From a virus: a stretch of DNA of 41,445 bases. Position 1 is the stretch's first letter. Every line of letters begins with the position of its first letter. The notes under the pieces are model-generated. The model had not been told where the DNA came from, searched no databases, and saw only the letters and a list, made by a program, of their open reading frames with translations. This document shows positions 30,972 to 37,846 of this stretch, one piece after another. The translations under genes and the position numbers were made by a program. The stretch covers positions 1 to 41,445 of IMG/VR virus record IMGVR_UViG_3300035665_000086. The stretch is one strand, 5' to 3'.

Positions 30972-31154
30972 ATGATAATAATACGCAGAGCAGTAGATAA
31001 ACATAGAGCATACACGGTTATATTCCTAAAAGGTGAACCGCCTAAATGGATACCAACCAGTGATTATGAGCATCAACGTATACTTGAAATATACAAGCAA
31101 GATAAGCGATATGAAGGTATACTCAATGATTTTACTGATCTTGATCTAAACTAG
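30972..31154 (+). CDS. Small hypothetical protein
   Basis: Sixty residues: a strand-rich first half (M-I-I-I-R-R-A-V, Y-T-V-I-F-L-K-G-E-P-P-K-W-I-P) and a helical acidic second half. Not recognised. It lies 14 nt after tRNA-Gln and its end overlaps the end of the reverse-strand glycosyltransferase by 9 nt, so the two transcripts converge. Likely expressed from the tRNA array. Confidence that it is a gene rests on its start near the array end and its coding-like composition. Confidence 0.55.
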   Translation: MIIIRRAVDKHRAYTVIFLKGEPPKWIPTSDYEHQRILEIYKQDKRYEGILNDFTDLDLN

Positions 31155-31904
31155 TCCAACGAATCTCAATAGTGATTCGTAAAATGAATTTGGTATAGGA
31201 TGATTTTTATATACATTCAATGTCGCATTCGACCAGTGTATTGCCAATAAATCCTTCGGAAATTCGAAAGGTCCAAAAAATGGGCCAGTTTTTTTACATC
31301 CAAGGTCCAAATAATGTTTTTGATGCAAAAAACATTCTCGACATTTCTTTGTGGTTATATTTGTTCTGTTTACCAGTATGTCCATACACAAATTCATAGA
31401 ACAATCCCAATGTAGATATGGCATTGTTAAATAATTTATTTTCATGGATAATTCTTTGTATGCTTCAATCGCAAATGAAGAACCTTTTGGACATTTCATC
31501 AAGAAAGTGCTTAATGTTTTTCTTGCATCCAAAATATCAACAAATAGATATTCTGGGTTATAATTAATTGGTGCCAAATAAGCTACATCCAATTGGGAAT
31601 ATATTCCACCTTCCATAGCAAGAAGCTTACATTGAAACTGATCAGACCAATGACTTAATGAACCTATACCCCCGTTTGGAATATATGGTAAATATTCTCC
31701 TTGAAATGAGAAAATTGAACTTTTGGGCATTATATCCGCCGCGTCTCGTAAGATTGTTTTGTCTGGTACATTTTTTATTTTGTCATAACACCAAAGATGT
31801 ACTTCGTGACCGTGTAGCTGCAATAATTTTATTGTGAGTTGTTCCATTAAGCTTAAACTGTCACCAACCCACACCGTGTGTACTATAACATTTTCTTTAT
31901 TCAT
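31146..31904 (-). CDS. GT32-like glycosyltransferase (DxD sugar-binding type)
   Basis: The 252-residue protein shows V-H-T-V-W-V-G-D-S at the start, S-D-Q-F-Q-C-K-L-L-A-M-E-G-G-I-Y-S-Q-L-D-V-A-Y-L in the middle (nucleotide-sugar site, here L-D-V in place of D-x-D), and A-I-H-W-S-N-A-T near the end, the layout of GT32/OCH1-type and capsular sugar transferases. The first Asp of the usual D-x-D is replaced (Q-L-D), so activity should not be taken for granted. It is transcribed against its neighbours, alone, with CTATTTATA in its upstream region. It could modify a phage or host surface sugar. Confidence 0.8.
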   Translation of the reverse strand: MNKENVIVHTVWVGDSLSLMEQLTIKLLQLHGHEVHLWCYDKIKNVPDKTILRDAADIMPKSSIFSFQGEYLPYIPNGGIGSLSHWSDQFQCKLLAMEGGIYSQLDVAYLAPINYNPEYLFVDILDARKTLSTFLMKCPKGSSFAIEAYKELSMKINYLTMPYLHWDCSMNLCMDILVNRTNITTKKCRECFLHQKHYLDLGCKKTGPFFGPFEFPKDLLAIHWSNATLNVYKNHPIPNSFYESLLRFVGLV

Positions 31905-31937
31905 ATTTCATATATATGAATTATAAATAGTTTTTAT

Positions 31938-32012
31938 GGTAGAGTAGCTCAAAGGAAGAGCAGTCTGTTGATAACGGACAGGTTGTGGTGTCAGGATCCA
32001 CCTCTACCACCA
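31938..32012 (+). tRNA. tRNA-Ile (GAU), unusual T-loop
   Basis: GGTAGAG (31938-31944) pairs with CTCTACC (32002-32008); A73 and CCA. GTCTG/CGGAC encloses TTGATAA, anticodon GAU. T-stem GTGGT/TCCAC has one mismatch and the loop is GTCAGGA. Confidence 0.87.
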
Positions 32013-32013
32013 T

Positions 32014-32445
32014 TTAACTTGGGTCATATCCAAACTCGTGAATACTATTAGCGTCTGTATATAGATGCTTTGCTGGCACAACTTTGGTTATTATTTTATA
32101 ATCTCCACCAAGTGTTCTTTCGCCGTGAGTAACTGCATATTGCTTATTGATAGTCACCCAATCACTCGCATTTATATCTCCTTGTATATTTGAAGGAACT
32201 GCACGATATATCTTTACTTTAGCGTCTGGTTTATCTTTGGTATTATGCATTATGCTAATAGACAACTGGTCACTATAATCTGTTGCTCTATCGCCATAAT
32301 ATGCTACTGCTTTATTTGAGTATATGTCATCTGGATATATCTGCGTAAGGTCGTGTAAAGGAGAGCCGTTTGATTTACTTGGAGCTTTATGCGTTCCTTT
32401 ATAATCATTTTCTAATATTTTTTTAGCTAGTAGATATAGTTTCAC
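32014..32445 (-). CDS. Putative ADP-ribosyltransferase-like protein with capsid-targeting-like leader
   Basis: The 143-residue protein starts at GTG 32445. Its leader M-K-L-Y-L-L-A-K-K-I-L-E ends in I-L-E, like T4 prohead-protease sites. The body has V-K-I-Y-R81-A-V-P, a D-W-V-T-I-N strand, Y-A-V-T-H-G, V-P-A-K-H-L-Y-T and N-S-I-H-E137-F-G-Y-D-P at the end. This pattern recurs in phage-injected (polyvalent) ADP-ribosyltransferase-like domains, where Arg and the late Glu would bind NAD. T4 packages and injects a comparable enzyme, Alt. A canonical E-x-E is absent. It ends 1 nt beyond the tRNA-Ile gene on the other strand. Confidence 0.6.
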   Translation of the reverse strand: MKLYLLAKKILENDYKGTHKAPSKSNGSPLHDLTQIYPDDIYSNKAVAYYGDRATDYSDQLSISIMHNTKDKPDAKVKIYRAVPSNIQGDINASDWVTINKQYAVTHGERTLGGDYKIITKVVPAKHLYTDANSIHEFGYDPS

Positions 32446-32478
32446 AATTATAAATATATATAAAATGATAGAATGTTG

Positions 32479-32506
32479 TTGACTTTCTATTAAACTAGTA
32501 CATAGT
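32479..32506 (+). promoter_or_regulatory. Sigma70-like promoter for tRNA-Ala
   Basis: TTGACT (32479-32484), 16-nt spacer, CATAGT (32501-32506); the start near 32513 lies 16 nt before the mature tRNA-Ala. Confidence 0.65.
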
Positions 32507-32528
32507 TATTCTCGTTCTTTCAAATAAT

Positions 32529-32604
32529 GGGCTCATATCTCAGTTGGTAGAGAAGCTGCTTTGCAAGCAGAAGGTCGCAGGTTCGAACCCTGTTGGGTCC
32601 ACCA
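32529..32604 (+). tRNA. tRNA-Ala (UGC)
   Basis: GGGCTCA (32529-32535) pairs with TGGGTCC (32594-32600), two G-U pairs; A73 and CCA. Anticodon loop TTTGCAA gives UGC. Canonical T-loop TTCGAAC. Confidence 0.93.
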
Positions 32605-32925
32605 TTTTTGTGGCGGAAAAAGTCTTATCAAATGGGACTAACGCATTATCTATACGAAGAGTATAGGTAAGTTTCTGCTCCGAGTAGTAAGTAAGGTACT
32701 ATGCTGAAGCCTAGGTTGGCCAACCGAAGCTACCAGAGGTATGGTTTGTATGTAGAATAACATATGACATTGCGAACCATTATGATGCGACGGTATCATC
32801 TGACTGAATAACTGAAATATCGGAGTTGGAATGGAGGTAATCATTATTCCTCCCAATATTTTCACACATAACTAGGGCAGTCCCTTCGTGGCGTCGCATA
32901 CGATACTAACGACAAGTCTTTTTTA
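32605..32925 (+). ncRNA. Candidate structured RNA downstream of tRNA-Ala
   Basis: This 320-nt gene-free region holds several hairpins: ATCTATAC/GTATAGGT (about 32648-32668), the palindrome GGTTGGCCAACC, ATGGTT...AACCAT, GGAGG/CCTCC within TTGG...CCAA, and GTCG/CGAC just before a run of six T at about 32918-32923. It would be made from the tRNA-Ala promoter and end at that T run. No protein-like frame stands out. Family unknown; limits approximate. Confidence 0.35.
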
Positions 32926-32930
32926 TATAC

Positions 32931-32959
32931 TTGACAAAATAGATTTTTACTTCAATATG
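32931..32959 (+). promoter_or_regulatory. Weak promoter-like site for the 33007 gene
   Basis: TTGACA (32931-32936), with only a poor -10 (AATATG at 32954-32959, spacer 17). A stem TGAAATGA (32965-32972) with TCATTTCA (32989-32996) follows in the leader, directly before the start region. Confidence 0.4.
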
Positions 32960-33006
32960 TGCGGTGAAATGAGATGCAATAACGCAAATCATTTCATACA
33001 CACACA

Positions 33007-33237
33007 ATGAATAAGTCGAATACACAAAAGACAGGTAAAAGCGGTTATGAAATCCGTTGGGAAGTGCTTAACAAGGCACTTGAAATGGCTGATGGTCGTT
33101 ATCACTTCTCTCAAGAAGCGCTGCGATACGAGGCTGAAAAAACCAACAAGGGAGCATTACCGATTGCACCAGACAATCGCGTAGAGGAAGCAATGCAAAT
33201 TGCTGAAAAACTCTATCGATTTGTAGAGAGTAAGTAA
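33007..33237 (+). CDS. Small hypothetical protein with hairpin leader
   Basis: Seventy-six residues, helical and charged (Y-E-I-R-W-E-V-L-N-K-A-L-E-M-A, A-M-Q-I-A-E-K-L-Y-R-F-V). Not recognised. An 8-bp hairpin at 32965-32996 ends 10 nt before the ATG and could control translation. No Shine-Dalgarno sequence is seen. A second inverted repeat (33248) follows the stop. Codon use is typical of the core genes. Confidence 0.7.
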   Translation: MNKSNTQKTGKSGYEIRWEVLNKALEMADGRYHFSQEALRYEAEKTNKGALPIAPDNRVEEAMQIAEKLYRFVESK

Positions 33238-33247
33238 TAGTTATATC

Positions 33248-33287
33248 GTGGTGTAATAGATATAACTAGTGTATTTGATTACACCAC
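33248..33287 (+). repeat. Perfect 10-bp inverted repeat before tRNA-Pro
   Basis: GTGGTGTAAT (33248-33257) and ATTACACCAC (33278-33287) with a 20-nt spacer. No T run follows, so it is a weak terminator candidate; it may be a processing or protein-binding site 4 nt from the tRNA. Confidence 0.6.
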
Positions 33288-33291
33288 TTAT

Positions 33292-33369
33292 ACAGGTGTA
33301 GCGTAATCTGGTTATCGCGTTCCGTTTGGGGCGGAAAGATTGTGAGTTCAAATCTCACCACCTGTACCA
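33292..33369 (+). tRNA. tRNA-Pro (UGG)
   Basis: ACAGGTG (33292-33298) pairs with CACCTGT (33359-33365); A73 and CCA. TTCCG/CGGAA encloses TTTGGGG, anticodon UGG. T-stem GTGAG/CTCAC with loop TTCAAAT. Confidence 0.92.
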
Positions 33370-33420
33370 TTTTTATAATTGGCATAATATCTGCAATATG
33401 TAATATATACAAATAAACAT

Positions 33421-33588
33421 ATGCCAAAAAAGAAAAAGTCTATAAAGCCAATAACTGCGAAAGAAATATCTGACGCATTTTATGACGGAGTATGTCATAA
33501 AAAAATTTCCAAGATGGCAGATAAGTTCTTGAAACAGAACTCTGTACTAGAGTCTGTATATTCTAGATACACAAGGCTAGATAAATAG
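33421..33588 (+). CDS. Small basic hypothetical protein
   Basis: Fifty-five residues, ATG 33421 to TAG 33586-33588. It starts with a lysine cluster (M-P-K-K-K-K-S-I-K-P) and continues as a helix-rich chain (A-K-E-I-S-D-A-F-Y-D-G-V, I-S-K-M-A-D-K-F-L-K). Basic content suggests nucleic-acid binding. Not recognised. It lies between tRNA-Pro and a membrane-protein gene, without a clear promoter. Confidence 0.6.
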   Translation: MPKKKKSIKPITAKEISDAFYDGVCHKKISKMADKFLKQNSVLESVYSRYTRLDK

Positions 33589-33599
33589 TTTTTATATCC

Positions 33600-33608
33600 A
33601 TATTTATA
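33600..33608 (+). promoter_or_regulatory. ATATTTATA motif before the 33631 gene
   Basis: ATATTTATA lies 22 nt upstream of the ATG at 33631, the same distance class as at 3197 and 22841. Confidence 0.4.
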
Positions 33609-33630
33609 TATTATATAACTTTTTACACAT

Positions 33631-34017
33631 ATGAAAACTATAATAAACTATATACTAGGATTGATTGGTAGTGTTGTTCGTGCAGTTCGTAATGCTATTT
33701 TGGCAATATGGGCATTTATTGTATCATTGTTTGTATCCGAACCAGATTGCTGCACAGGCAAATGCAAAACAAAGATTACTCCTGTGGTAATACTACTGCT
33801 TGTTATTTTGCTATGCGGATTGTTGTTGCTTGGTGGCAGAAAAGAGTTTGGTATATTTGCCAACACAGAAAAACATGAATATGGATTTTTTGTTGGCGGC
33901 GGCAGTTCAACTACCTGTAAATGTGCCGATTGTTGTAGAGCAAGAGAAACAAAAAAGCCTGGCTATACAACCGCACCTACACCATTAGATGCTCCAGAAG
34001 TAAGCATTTCTAAATAA
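33631..34017 (+). CDS. Membrane protein with two hydrophobic segments and Cys-rich loops
   Basis: The 128-residue protein has hydrophobic segments at about 3-35 (I-L-G-L-I-G-S-V-V, then A-I-L-A-I-W-A-F-I-V-S-L-F-V) and about 50-67 (V-V-I-L-L-L-V-I-L-L-C-G-L-L-L-L). The loop between them has C-C-T-G-K-C, and the C-terminal part has C-K-C-A-D-C-C, so metal binding or disulfides are likely. The tail is Thr/Pro-rich. Family not recognised. It ends in a strong terminator and is preceded by ATATTTATA, so it is a separate unit between tRNA genes. Confidence 0.7.
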   Translation: MKTIINYILGLIGSVVRAVRNAILAIWAFIVSLFVSEPDCCTGKCKTKITPVVILLLVILLCGLLLLGGRKEFGIFANTEKHEYGFFVGGGSSTTCKCADCCRARETKKPGYTTAPTPLDAPEVSISK

Positions 34018-34042
34018 GATATAATAAATTTATAATCTTGAC

Positions 34043-34076
34043 AGAACCCTACTTATATCGTAGGGTTCTTTTGTTA
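34043..34076 (+). terminator. Rho-independent terminator
   Basis: A perfect 10-bp stem, AGAACCCTAC (34043-34052) with GTAGGGTTCT (34060-34069), 7-nt loop and T-rich tail. It lies 3 nt before tRNA-Ser. Confidence 0.92.
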
Positions 34077-34079
34077 TAT

Positions 34080-34171
34080 GGTGAGTTGGCTGAGTGGTCT
34101 ATAGCGGCGCTTTGCTAAAGCGTTGTAGGAGTAAAATTCTACCATAGGTTCAAATCCTATACTCACCGCCA
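34080..34171 (+). tRNA. tRNA-Ser (GCU)
   Basis: GGTGAGT (34080-34086) pairs with ACTCACC (34161-34167); G73 and CCA. Anticodon loop TTGCTAA gives GCU. Long variable arm (GTAG...CTAC). T-loop TTCAAAT. Confidence 0.93.
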
Positions 34172-34182
34172 AAATATTTTAT

Positions 34183-34272
34183 GGAAGAGTGGCTGAGTGG
34201 TTTAAGGCAACGGTCTTGAAAACCGTCGTGGCAGTAATGTCACCGTGAGTTCGAATCTCACCTCTTCCGCCA
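34183..34272 (+). tRNA. tRNA-Ser (UGA)
   Basis: GGAAGAG (34183-34189) pairs with CTCTTCC (34262-34268); G73 and CCA. ACGGT/ACCGT encloses CTTGAAA, anticodon UGA. Long variable arm; T-loop TTCGAAT. Confidence 0.94.
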
Positions 34273-34310
34273 ATTTTATATAATAAAAACGTATTTATAT
34301 AATATTCATT

Positions 34311-34319
34311 ATATTTATA
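34311..34319 (+). promoter_or_regulatory. ATATTTATA motif, 6 nt before the start at 34326
   Basis: A related GTATTTATA is at 34291-34299. The 6-nt gap to the ATG equals that at 4784 and 34604 and would leave almost no leader. Confidence 0.4.
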
Positions 34320-34325
34320 TACATT

Positions 34326-34577
34326 ATGACACCACAAGAATTTATATCAGCAGTATCATCTTCATGGAATATGAGTCACTTGTTGGATAAGCTTGGAGGT
34401 TATGAAAATACCCAAGAAAATAGATCAACTTATGTATATCCATTAGCAACTGCGGCTGGATTAATAATGACTCAAGTCAGAGATTTATTTATAGTAAACG
34501 TAAGAAAAGCAGAGCGTGACACATTAATTCCAACGGTTACCCCTACCGTAACACCGAGTAGCACGCCTACAAACTAA
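34326..34577 (+). CDS. Small protein with Thr/Pro tail
   Basis: The 83-residue product has a helical N-terminal part (T-P-Q-E-F-I-S-A-V-S-S-S-W, L-L-D-K-L-G-G-Y) and ends in T-V-T-P-T-V-T-P-S-S-T-P-T. That tail is the same kind of repeat as in the long Pro/Thr-repeat protein at 12597-13382, so the two may share a virion location or a glycosylation route. Not recognised as a family. The next structural gene follows after about 40 nt with its own ATATTTATA motif. Confidence 0.65.
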   Translation: MTPQEFISAVSSSWNMSHLLDKLGGYENTQENRSTYVYPLATAAGLIMTQVRDLFIVNVRKAERDTLIPTVTPTVTPSSTPTN

Positions 34578-34603
34578 GCCGTGTAAATTTTTCCTCAAAA
34601 ACG

Positions 34604-34612
34604 ATATTTATA
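34604..34612 (+). promoter_or_regulatory. ATATTTATA motif, 6 nt before the start at 34619
   Basis: Same motif and same 6-nt spacing to the ATG as at 4784 and 34311. Confidence 0.4.
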
Positions 34613-34618
34613 GCCATT

Positions 34619-35299
34619 ATGGCTACAACAAATATCGTAATAGAAAATCAAACGTTTGATAAATCAAACACGTTCAACCCAAACACACCAGACAACAGAA
34701 CCGATGGACTATCTGTTTTCTGCTTTAGTCAAAATGATGATAGTGCTGTAAATAACTGTACTATAGATGGTCAAGACACTAGATGGGGTGGTAAAGCATC
34801 ACTAACTTTTGGTCTTGAATATAAGTACTGTATATTCAAAAATGGAACTGCACGAGCATTTGATATGGTTCGTGGCGGCAATGTTGCTTTTACAGATTGC
34901 ACATTTATAAATGATGGCGTGCGTCAAACAATCAAATCGCCATATGCTCTAAATGAAGTGTGTGATATTGGTATAAAAGGCGGCGTACACGATGTTACTT
35001 TTAGTAGTTGTGTATTCAATGACATACTACTTGGTGATTATAGCATCTATGACCAGCAAGATCGTCCAAAGACACGCAGATTTACTTTTATCAACTGTAA
35101 AAACAAAGATGGCGGTCCAATCATTATTCGTGGCAGATATTTTGATAAGAATACACTAAATTTGATTGGCACAAACGCAAAAGTGTTTGTATGGCCAGAA
35201 ATAATCACCAAACTATATTGGATGTATAATCGTAAGTTTGGCGATACAAGAAAGCCAGATGGCTGGAATGTATTTGACCCAAGAGAGTTGGACAATTAA
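34619..35299 (+). CDS. Right-handed beta-helix protein (pectate-lyase-like fold), possible tail spike
   Basis: The 226-residue protein shows a ladder of short turns typical of parallel beta helices: N-N-C-T-I-D-G, Y-C-I-F-K-N-G-T, F-T-D-C-T-F-I-N-D, F-S-S-C-V-F-N-D, F-I-N-C-K-N-K-D, each with a cysteine at the same place in the coil. Beta-helix proteins on phages are often spikes that bind or cut host polysaccharide; no catalytic residues can be assigned here. Its stop shares bases with the stop of the reverse-strand nuclease gene (4-nt overlap). Confidence 0.75.
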   Translation: MATTNIVIENQTFDKSNTFNPNTPDNRTDGLSVFCFSQNDDSAVNNCTIDGQDTRWGGKASLTFGLEYKYCIFKNGTARAFDMVRGGNVAFTDCTFINDGVRQTIKSPYALNEVCDIGIKGGVHDVTFSSCVFNDILLGDYSIYDQQDRPKTRRFTFINCKNKDGGPIIIRGRYFDKNTLNLIGTNAKVFVWPEIITKLYWMYNRKFGDTRKPDGWNVFDPRELDN

Positions 35300-35721
35300 G
35301 CAGTCAACTCGCCACGCTCAATAAGTTTCTTCTTATTGATTTGATGTGCTTCTTGCACCAGTTCCTTATTTTCACCAAGATAAGGTACAGCATAGTTATT
35401 CTCTATCATCCACTTGTTTAGATTGGTGCCATCATCAAGAATAAACTCGCCAAGTATGCGGCCAAACTTGTCGTCGTTATTATCATTCTTGTGAGTAATA
35501 ATCTTTACAGAACAACCTACAGGTAGTTTTTCTTGTAGTTTCTTTTTAGAAAGAGCACCACGCACTTTTTCTTCTTTGTTTGTTGTACGAGATTCTGGTG
35601 CGTCTATACCAAGCAATCTTACTTTTTGGTTAGCTAGGGTTGTATTGAAACCCAAGTCCAAATCTATTTCAACGGTGTCACCGTCTAAAACTTTGTTGAT
35701 GCGGCATTTATATGTGTACAT
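35296..35721 (-). CDS. Staphylococcal-nuclease (SNase) homologue
   Basis: The 141-residue protein has the SNase OB-fold signature: V-L-D13-G-D15-T (calcium-site region), V-R35-L-L-G-I-D40-A-P-E43-S and D-K-F-G-R88-I-L-G-E. R35, E43 and R88 correspond to the catalytic set of thermonuclease. It would hydrolyse DNA or RNA with calcium. No signal peptide is present, so it acts inside the cell or in the virion. It is transcribed alone on the reverse strand; its stop overlaps that of the beta-helix gene. A role in host DNA breakdown is plausible but inferred. Confidence 0.9.
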   Translation of the reverse strand: MYTYKCRINKVLDGDTVEIDLDLGFNTTLANQKVRLLGIDAPESRTTNKEEKVRGALSKKKLQEKLPVGCSVKIITHKNDNNDDKFGRILGEFILDDGTNLNKWMIENNYAVPYLGENKELVQEAHQINKKKLIERGELTA

Positions 35722-35776
35722 AAGTGATAATATATATCAAATCGTATATATAAAAATATATATAAGAAGTTTTTAC

Positions 35777-35804
35777 TTGACGCGGTCGTATATACGTGTA
35801 TATT
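35777..35804 (+). promoter_or_regulatory. Sigma70-like promoter for the FHA-like gene
   Basis: TTGACG (35777-35782), 16-nt spacer, TATATT (35799-35804). The leader of about 45 nt to the ATG at 35857 is the longest of this promoter set. Confidence 0.55.
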
Positions 35805-35856
35805 TATTGGCTCTTACTATCAGTTAAACAACTGCATAATAAAAAACAAAATACAT

Positions 35857-37821
35857 ATGAAATACAATAAAAATACACATAATAACTCGCTGTGGACGAA
35901 GACATTGTCTTCGTTGATGGTGTTTGTATTCGCCGTGGCGCATGTCTTTGCTCTTCCGAGCATCGACGCCACCAATCTACAAACGACAGCGGGTGTTTTA
36001 GTAAATGGAACTGCAAACACACTGAGCATTTCTGCACCAAACAAGGCTGTGCTTAACTGGCAGGCTTTTGGCAGTGGAACGAACACGATTGACGCCGGTC
36101 AGCGCATTGAATACACATTGCCTGCAACCAACTCGTCTGTGCTGAATATCGTCTCCGGTGGAGCAGCCAGCACCATCAACGGTGCCATCGAGTCGAATGG
36201 ACGAGTGTTCATTCTAAATCCAAACGGCGTACTTATCGGTGGTACTAGCACCATCAATGTTGCTGGATTATACGTCAGCACCGTTGACGATCCTACTGTT
36301 TCTCTTGGATACTGGAATACCAACGCAAAGTTGCCCAGCCAAGACAACCTGCCCACGAGCGTTCTCACAAATGGAGTAACCGTTACTGATGGCGCGGTGT
36401 TGCAGGCAGTTTCGGAGAACATTACCATTGCTTCTCGTAACACAAACATTGGAGGTGCCATTGTTACTGGAAATCTTGTAGTCAATACATACGGCGGTAA
36501 TGCCGTTCTGGGTTCCAGTTTTGCTGCTCCTGCTGTGCTAAATGGCAAGACCGACATCAATACTTCCGGCGGAAATGTAATCATTGCTCCTAACGGCTTT
36601 ATTACTTCTACTGGAAATATCACCATCAATGCTACTGGCGCTTTGACCGCTGGTGCTGTCACACAAGGTACTGGTACGCTCAACGTAACAAACCTGACTG
36701 TCTCTGGTAAGGATGTTTCGCTTCCACGCTTGACCAGCACAAATGTTACGGTTAGTGGCAATAACATTGTTGCTGCAAGTACCGCCGCTTCTACAAACTA
36801 TAATGTAATGGCGGCTGGCAACATCACTCTTGGTGGTGGTGCGGTTACTCTTGCCAATGTTACTAACAGCGGAACTGGTGATACAACTGTAACGGCACTG
36901 TCCCGCATCGCCTTGACTGGCGTTGCCTTGGGAAGTTCTGGTAATACTACATTTACCGCTCCTACTGTAGTTGATACAGCAGAAAAGCAGTTCGTGTACG
37001 GTCCGACATCATTTGTTACAACTGGTGATGTCAATATTGCTCGTGCAAAGCATAGTTTTGGTCCAGTAAGCCTTGATGTTCGTGGTAATGCTACTATCGT
37101 TGAGGACGCTACACTCAACCTAAACCGTGTTGCTGTAACTGGCAATCTGGTTGCCACAAGTAAGAATGACATTGTGCAATTGCTCGCTACTAGCCGCGTT
37201 ACTGCTGGCGCAAGCAATCTTACTGCGACAAATGTAAATCTTAACGATCCCGCCGGTCTAAACAACCTCGGAAATGTTACACTAACTGCTACAACTGATG
37301 CGGTACTGACACAGGCTCGTGCTACTTCGCTTGGTACGACTAATGTTGGCGGAAACCTTACCGTTTCTACCACAGGTATTGCTGGAGCAGCAGTTACTCA
37401 AGTTCCTACAACTTCTATGGATGTTCGTGGAAACTTGGTCGTCAATACCAATAATGCTGAAGTTAGCCTGACTCAACCAAACAACAACTTTGGATTGGTG
37501 TCAGTCGCTGCTGGCACTGGAGCAATCAACCTAAATGAACTCAATAGTACAAACATTGGTTCATTGAACGGTGGAACTACCAGCGTTGTAAGTGGTGGAG
37601 ATATTTTCAATACTTCTGCCGCTTCTACAAACTCGTTGGTTGGTGCTCTAACACTAACTGCTGGCGGAAATATTACACTATCCAATCTGCTAAAGACCTC
37701 GGCACTTACGTTCAATGCCAAGGGAGTAACAGATTTGAGTGCATTGAGTTTTGCTACCAACTTGAGTGGAGTATATCCAGTCAATGCTGGTACAGGCACA
37801 TTCCTGCCTCCAAAGCCTTGA
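35857..37821 (+). CDS. Secreted filamentous-haemagglutinin-like protein with two-partner-secretion domain
   Basis: The 654-residue protein starts with an extended signal peptide (K-T-L-S-S-L-M-V-F-V-F-A-V-A-H-V-F-A, cut near residue 32). Next comes a TPS/haemagglutination-activity domain: L-N-W-Q-A-F, S-V-L-N-I-V-S-G-G, S-T-I-N-G-A-I-E-S-N-G-R-V-F-I-L-N-P-N-G-V (about 90-125) and V-A-G-L-Y-V-S-T. The rest is a beta-helix stalk of N-V-T-V/G-N-L-V repeats. Bacterial TpsA proteins of this kind are exported through a TpsB pore; none is encoded in this window. GC content is higher than in neighbouring accessory genes, suggesting capture from a host. A virion-fibre role is less likely because of the signal peptide. 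Confidence 0.85.
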   Translation: MKYNKNTHNNSLWTKTLSSLMVFVFAVAHVFALPSIDATNLQTTAGVLVNGTANTLSISAPNKAVLNWQAFGSGTNTIDAGQRIEYTLPATNSSVLNIVSGGAASTINGAIESNGRVFILNPNGVLIGGTSTINVAGLYVSTVDDPTVSLGYWNTNAKLPSQDNLPTSVLTNGVTVTDGAVLQAVSENITIASRNTNIGGAIVTGNLVVNTYGGNAVLGSSFAAPAVLNGKTDINTSGGNVIIAPNGFITSTGNITINATGALTAGAVTQGTGTLNVTNLTVSGKDVSLPRLTSTNVTVSGNNIVAASTAASTNYNVMAAGNITLGGGAVTLANVTNSGTGDTTVTALSRIALTGVALGSSGNTTFTAPTVVDTAEKQFVYGPTSFVTTGDVNIARAKHSFGPVSLDVRGNATIVEDATLNLNRVAVTGNLVATSKNDIVQLLATSRVTAGASNLTATNVNLNDPAGLNNLGNVTLTATTDAVLTQARATSLGTTNVGGNLTVSTTGIAGAAVTQVPTTSMDVRGNLVVNTNNAEVSLTQPNNNFGLVSVAAGTGAINLNELNSTNIGSLNGGTTSVVSGGDIFNTSAASTNSLVGALTLTAGGNITLSNLLKTSALTFNAKGVTDLSALSFATNLSGVYPVNAGTGTFLPPKP

Positions 37822-37846
37822 TATAGTTAATATATATCAACTCACG

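Noticed and set aside
31921-31928. T4-type late promoter TATAAATA on the forward strand
   Set aside because: It is the complement of the TATTTATA motif upstream of the reverse-strand glycosyltransferase, and no forward protein gene follows.
34038-34066. Promoter with TTGACA near 34038
   Set aside because: The box overlaps the 34043 terminator stem, and no -10 element is found at a suitable distance.
36099-37373. Reverse-strand open frames opposite the FHA-like gene
   Set aside because: Low-complexity shadows of a repetitive gene.
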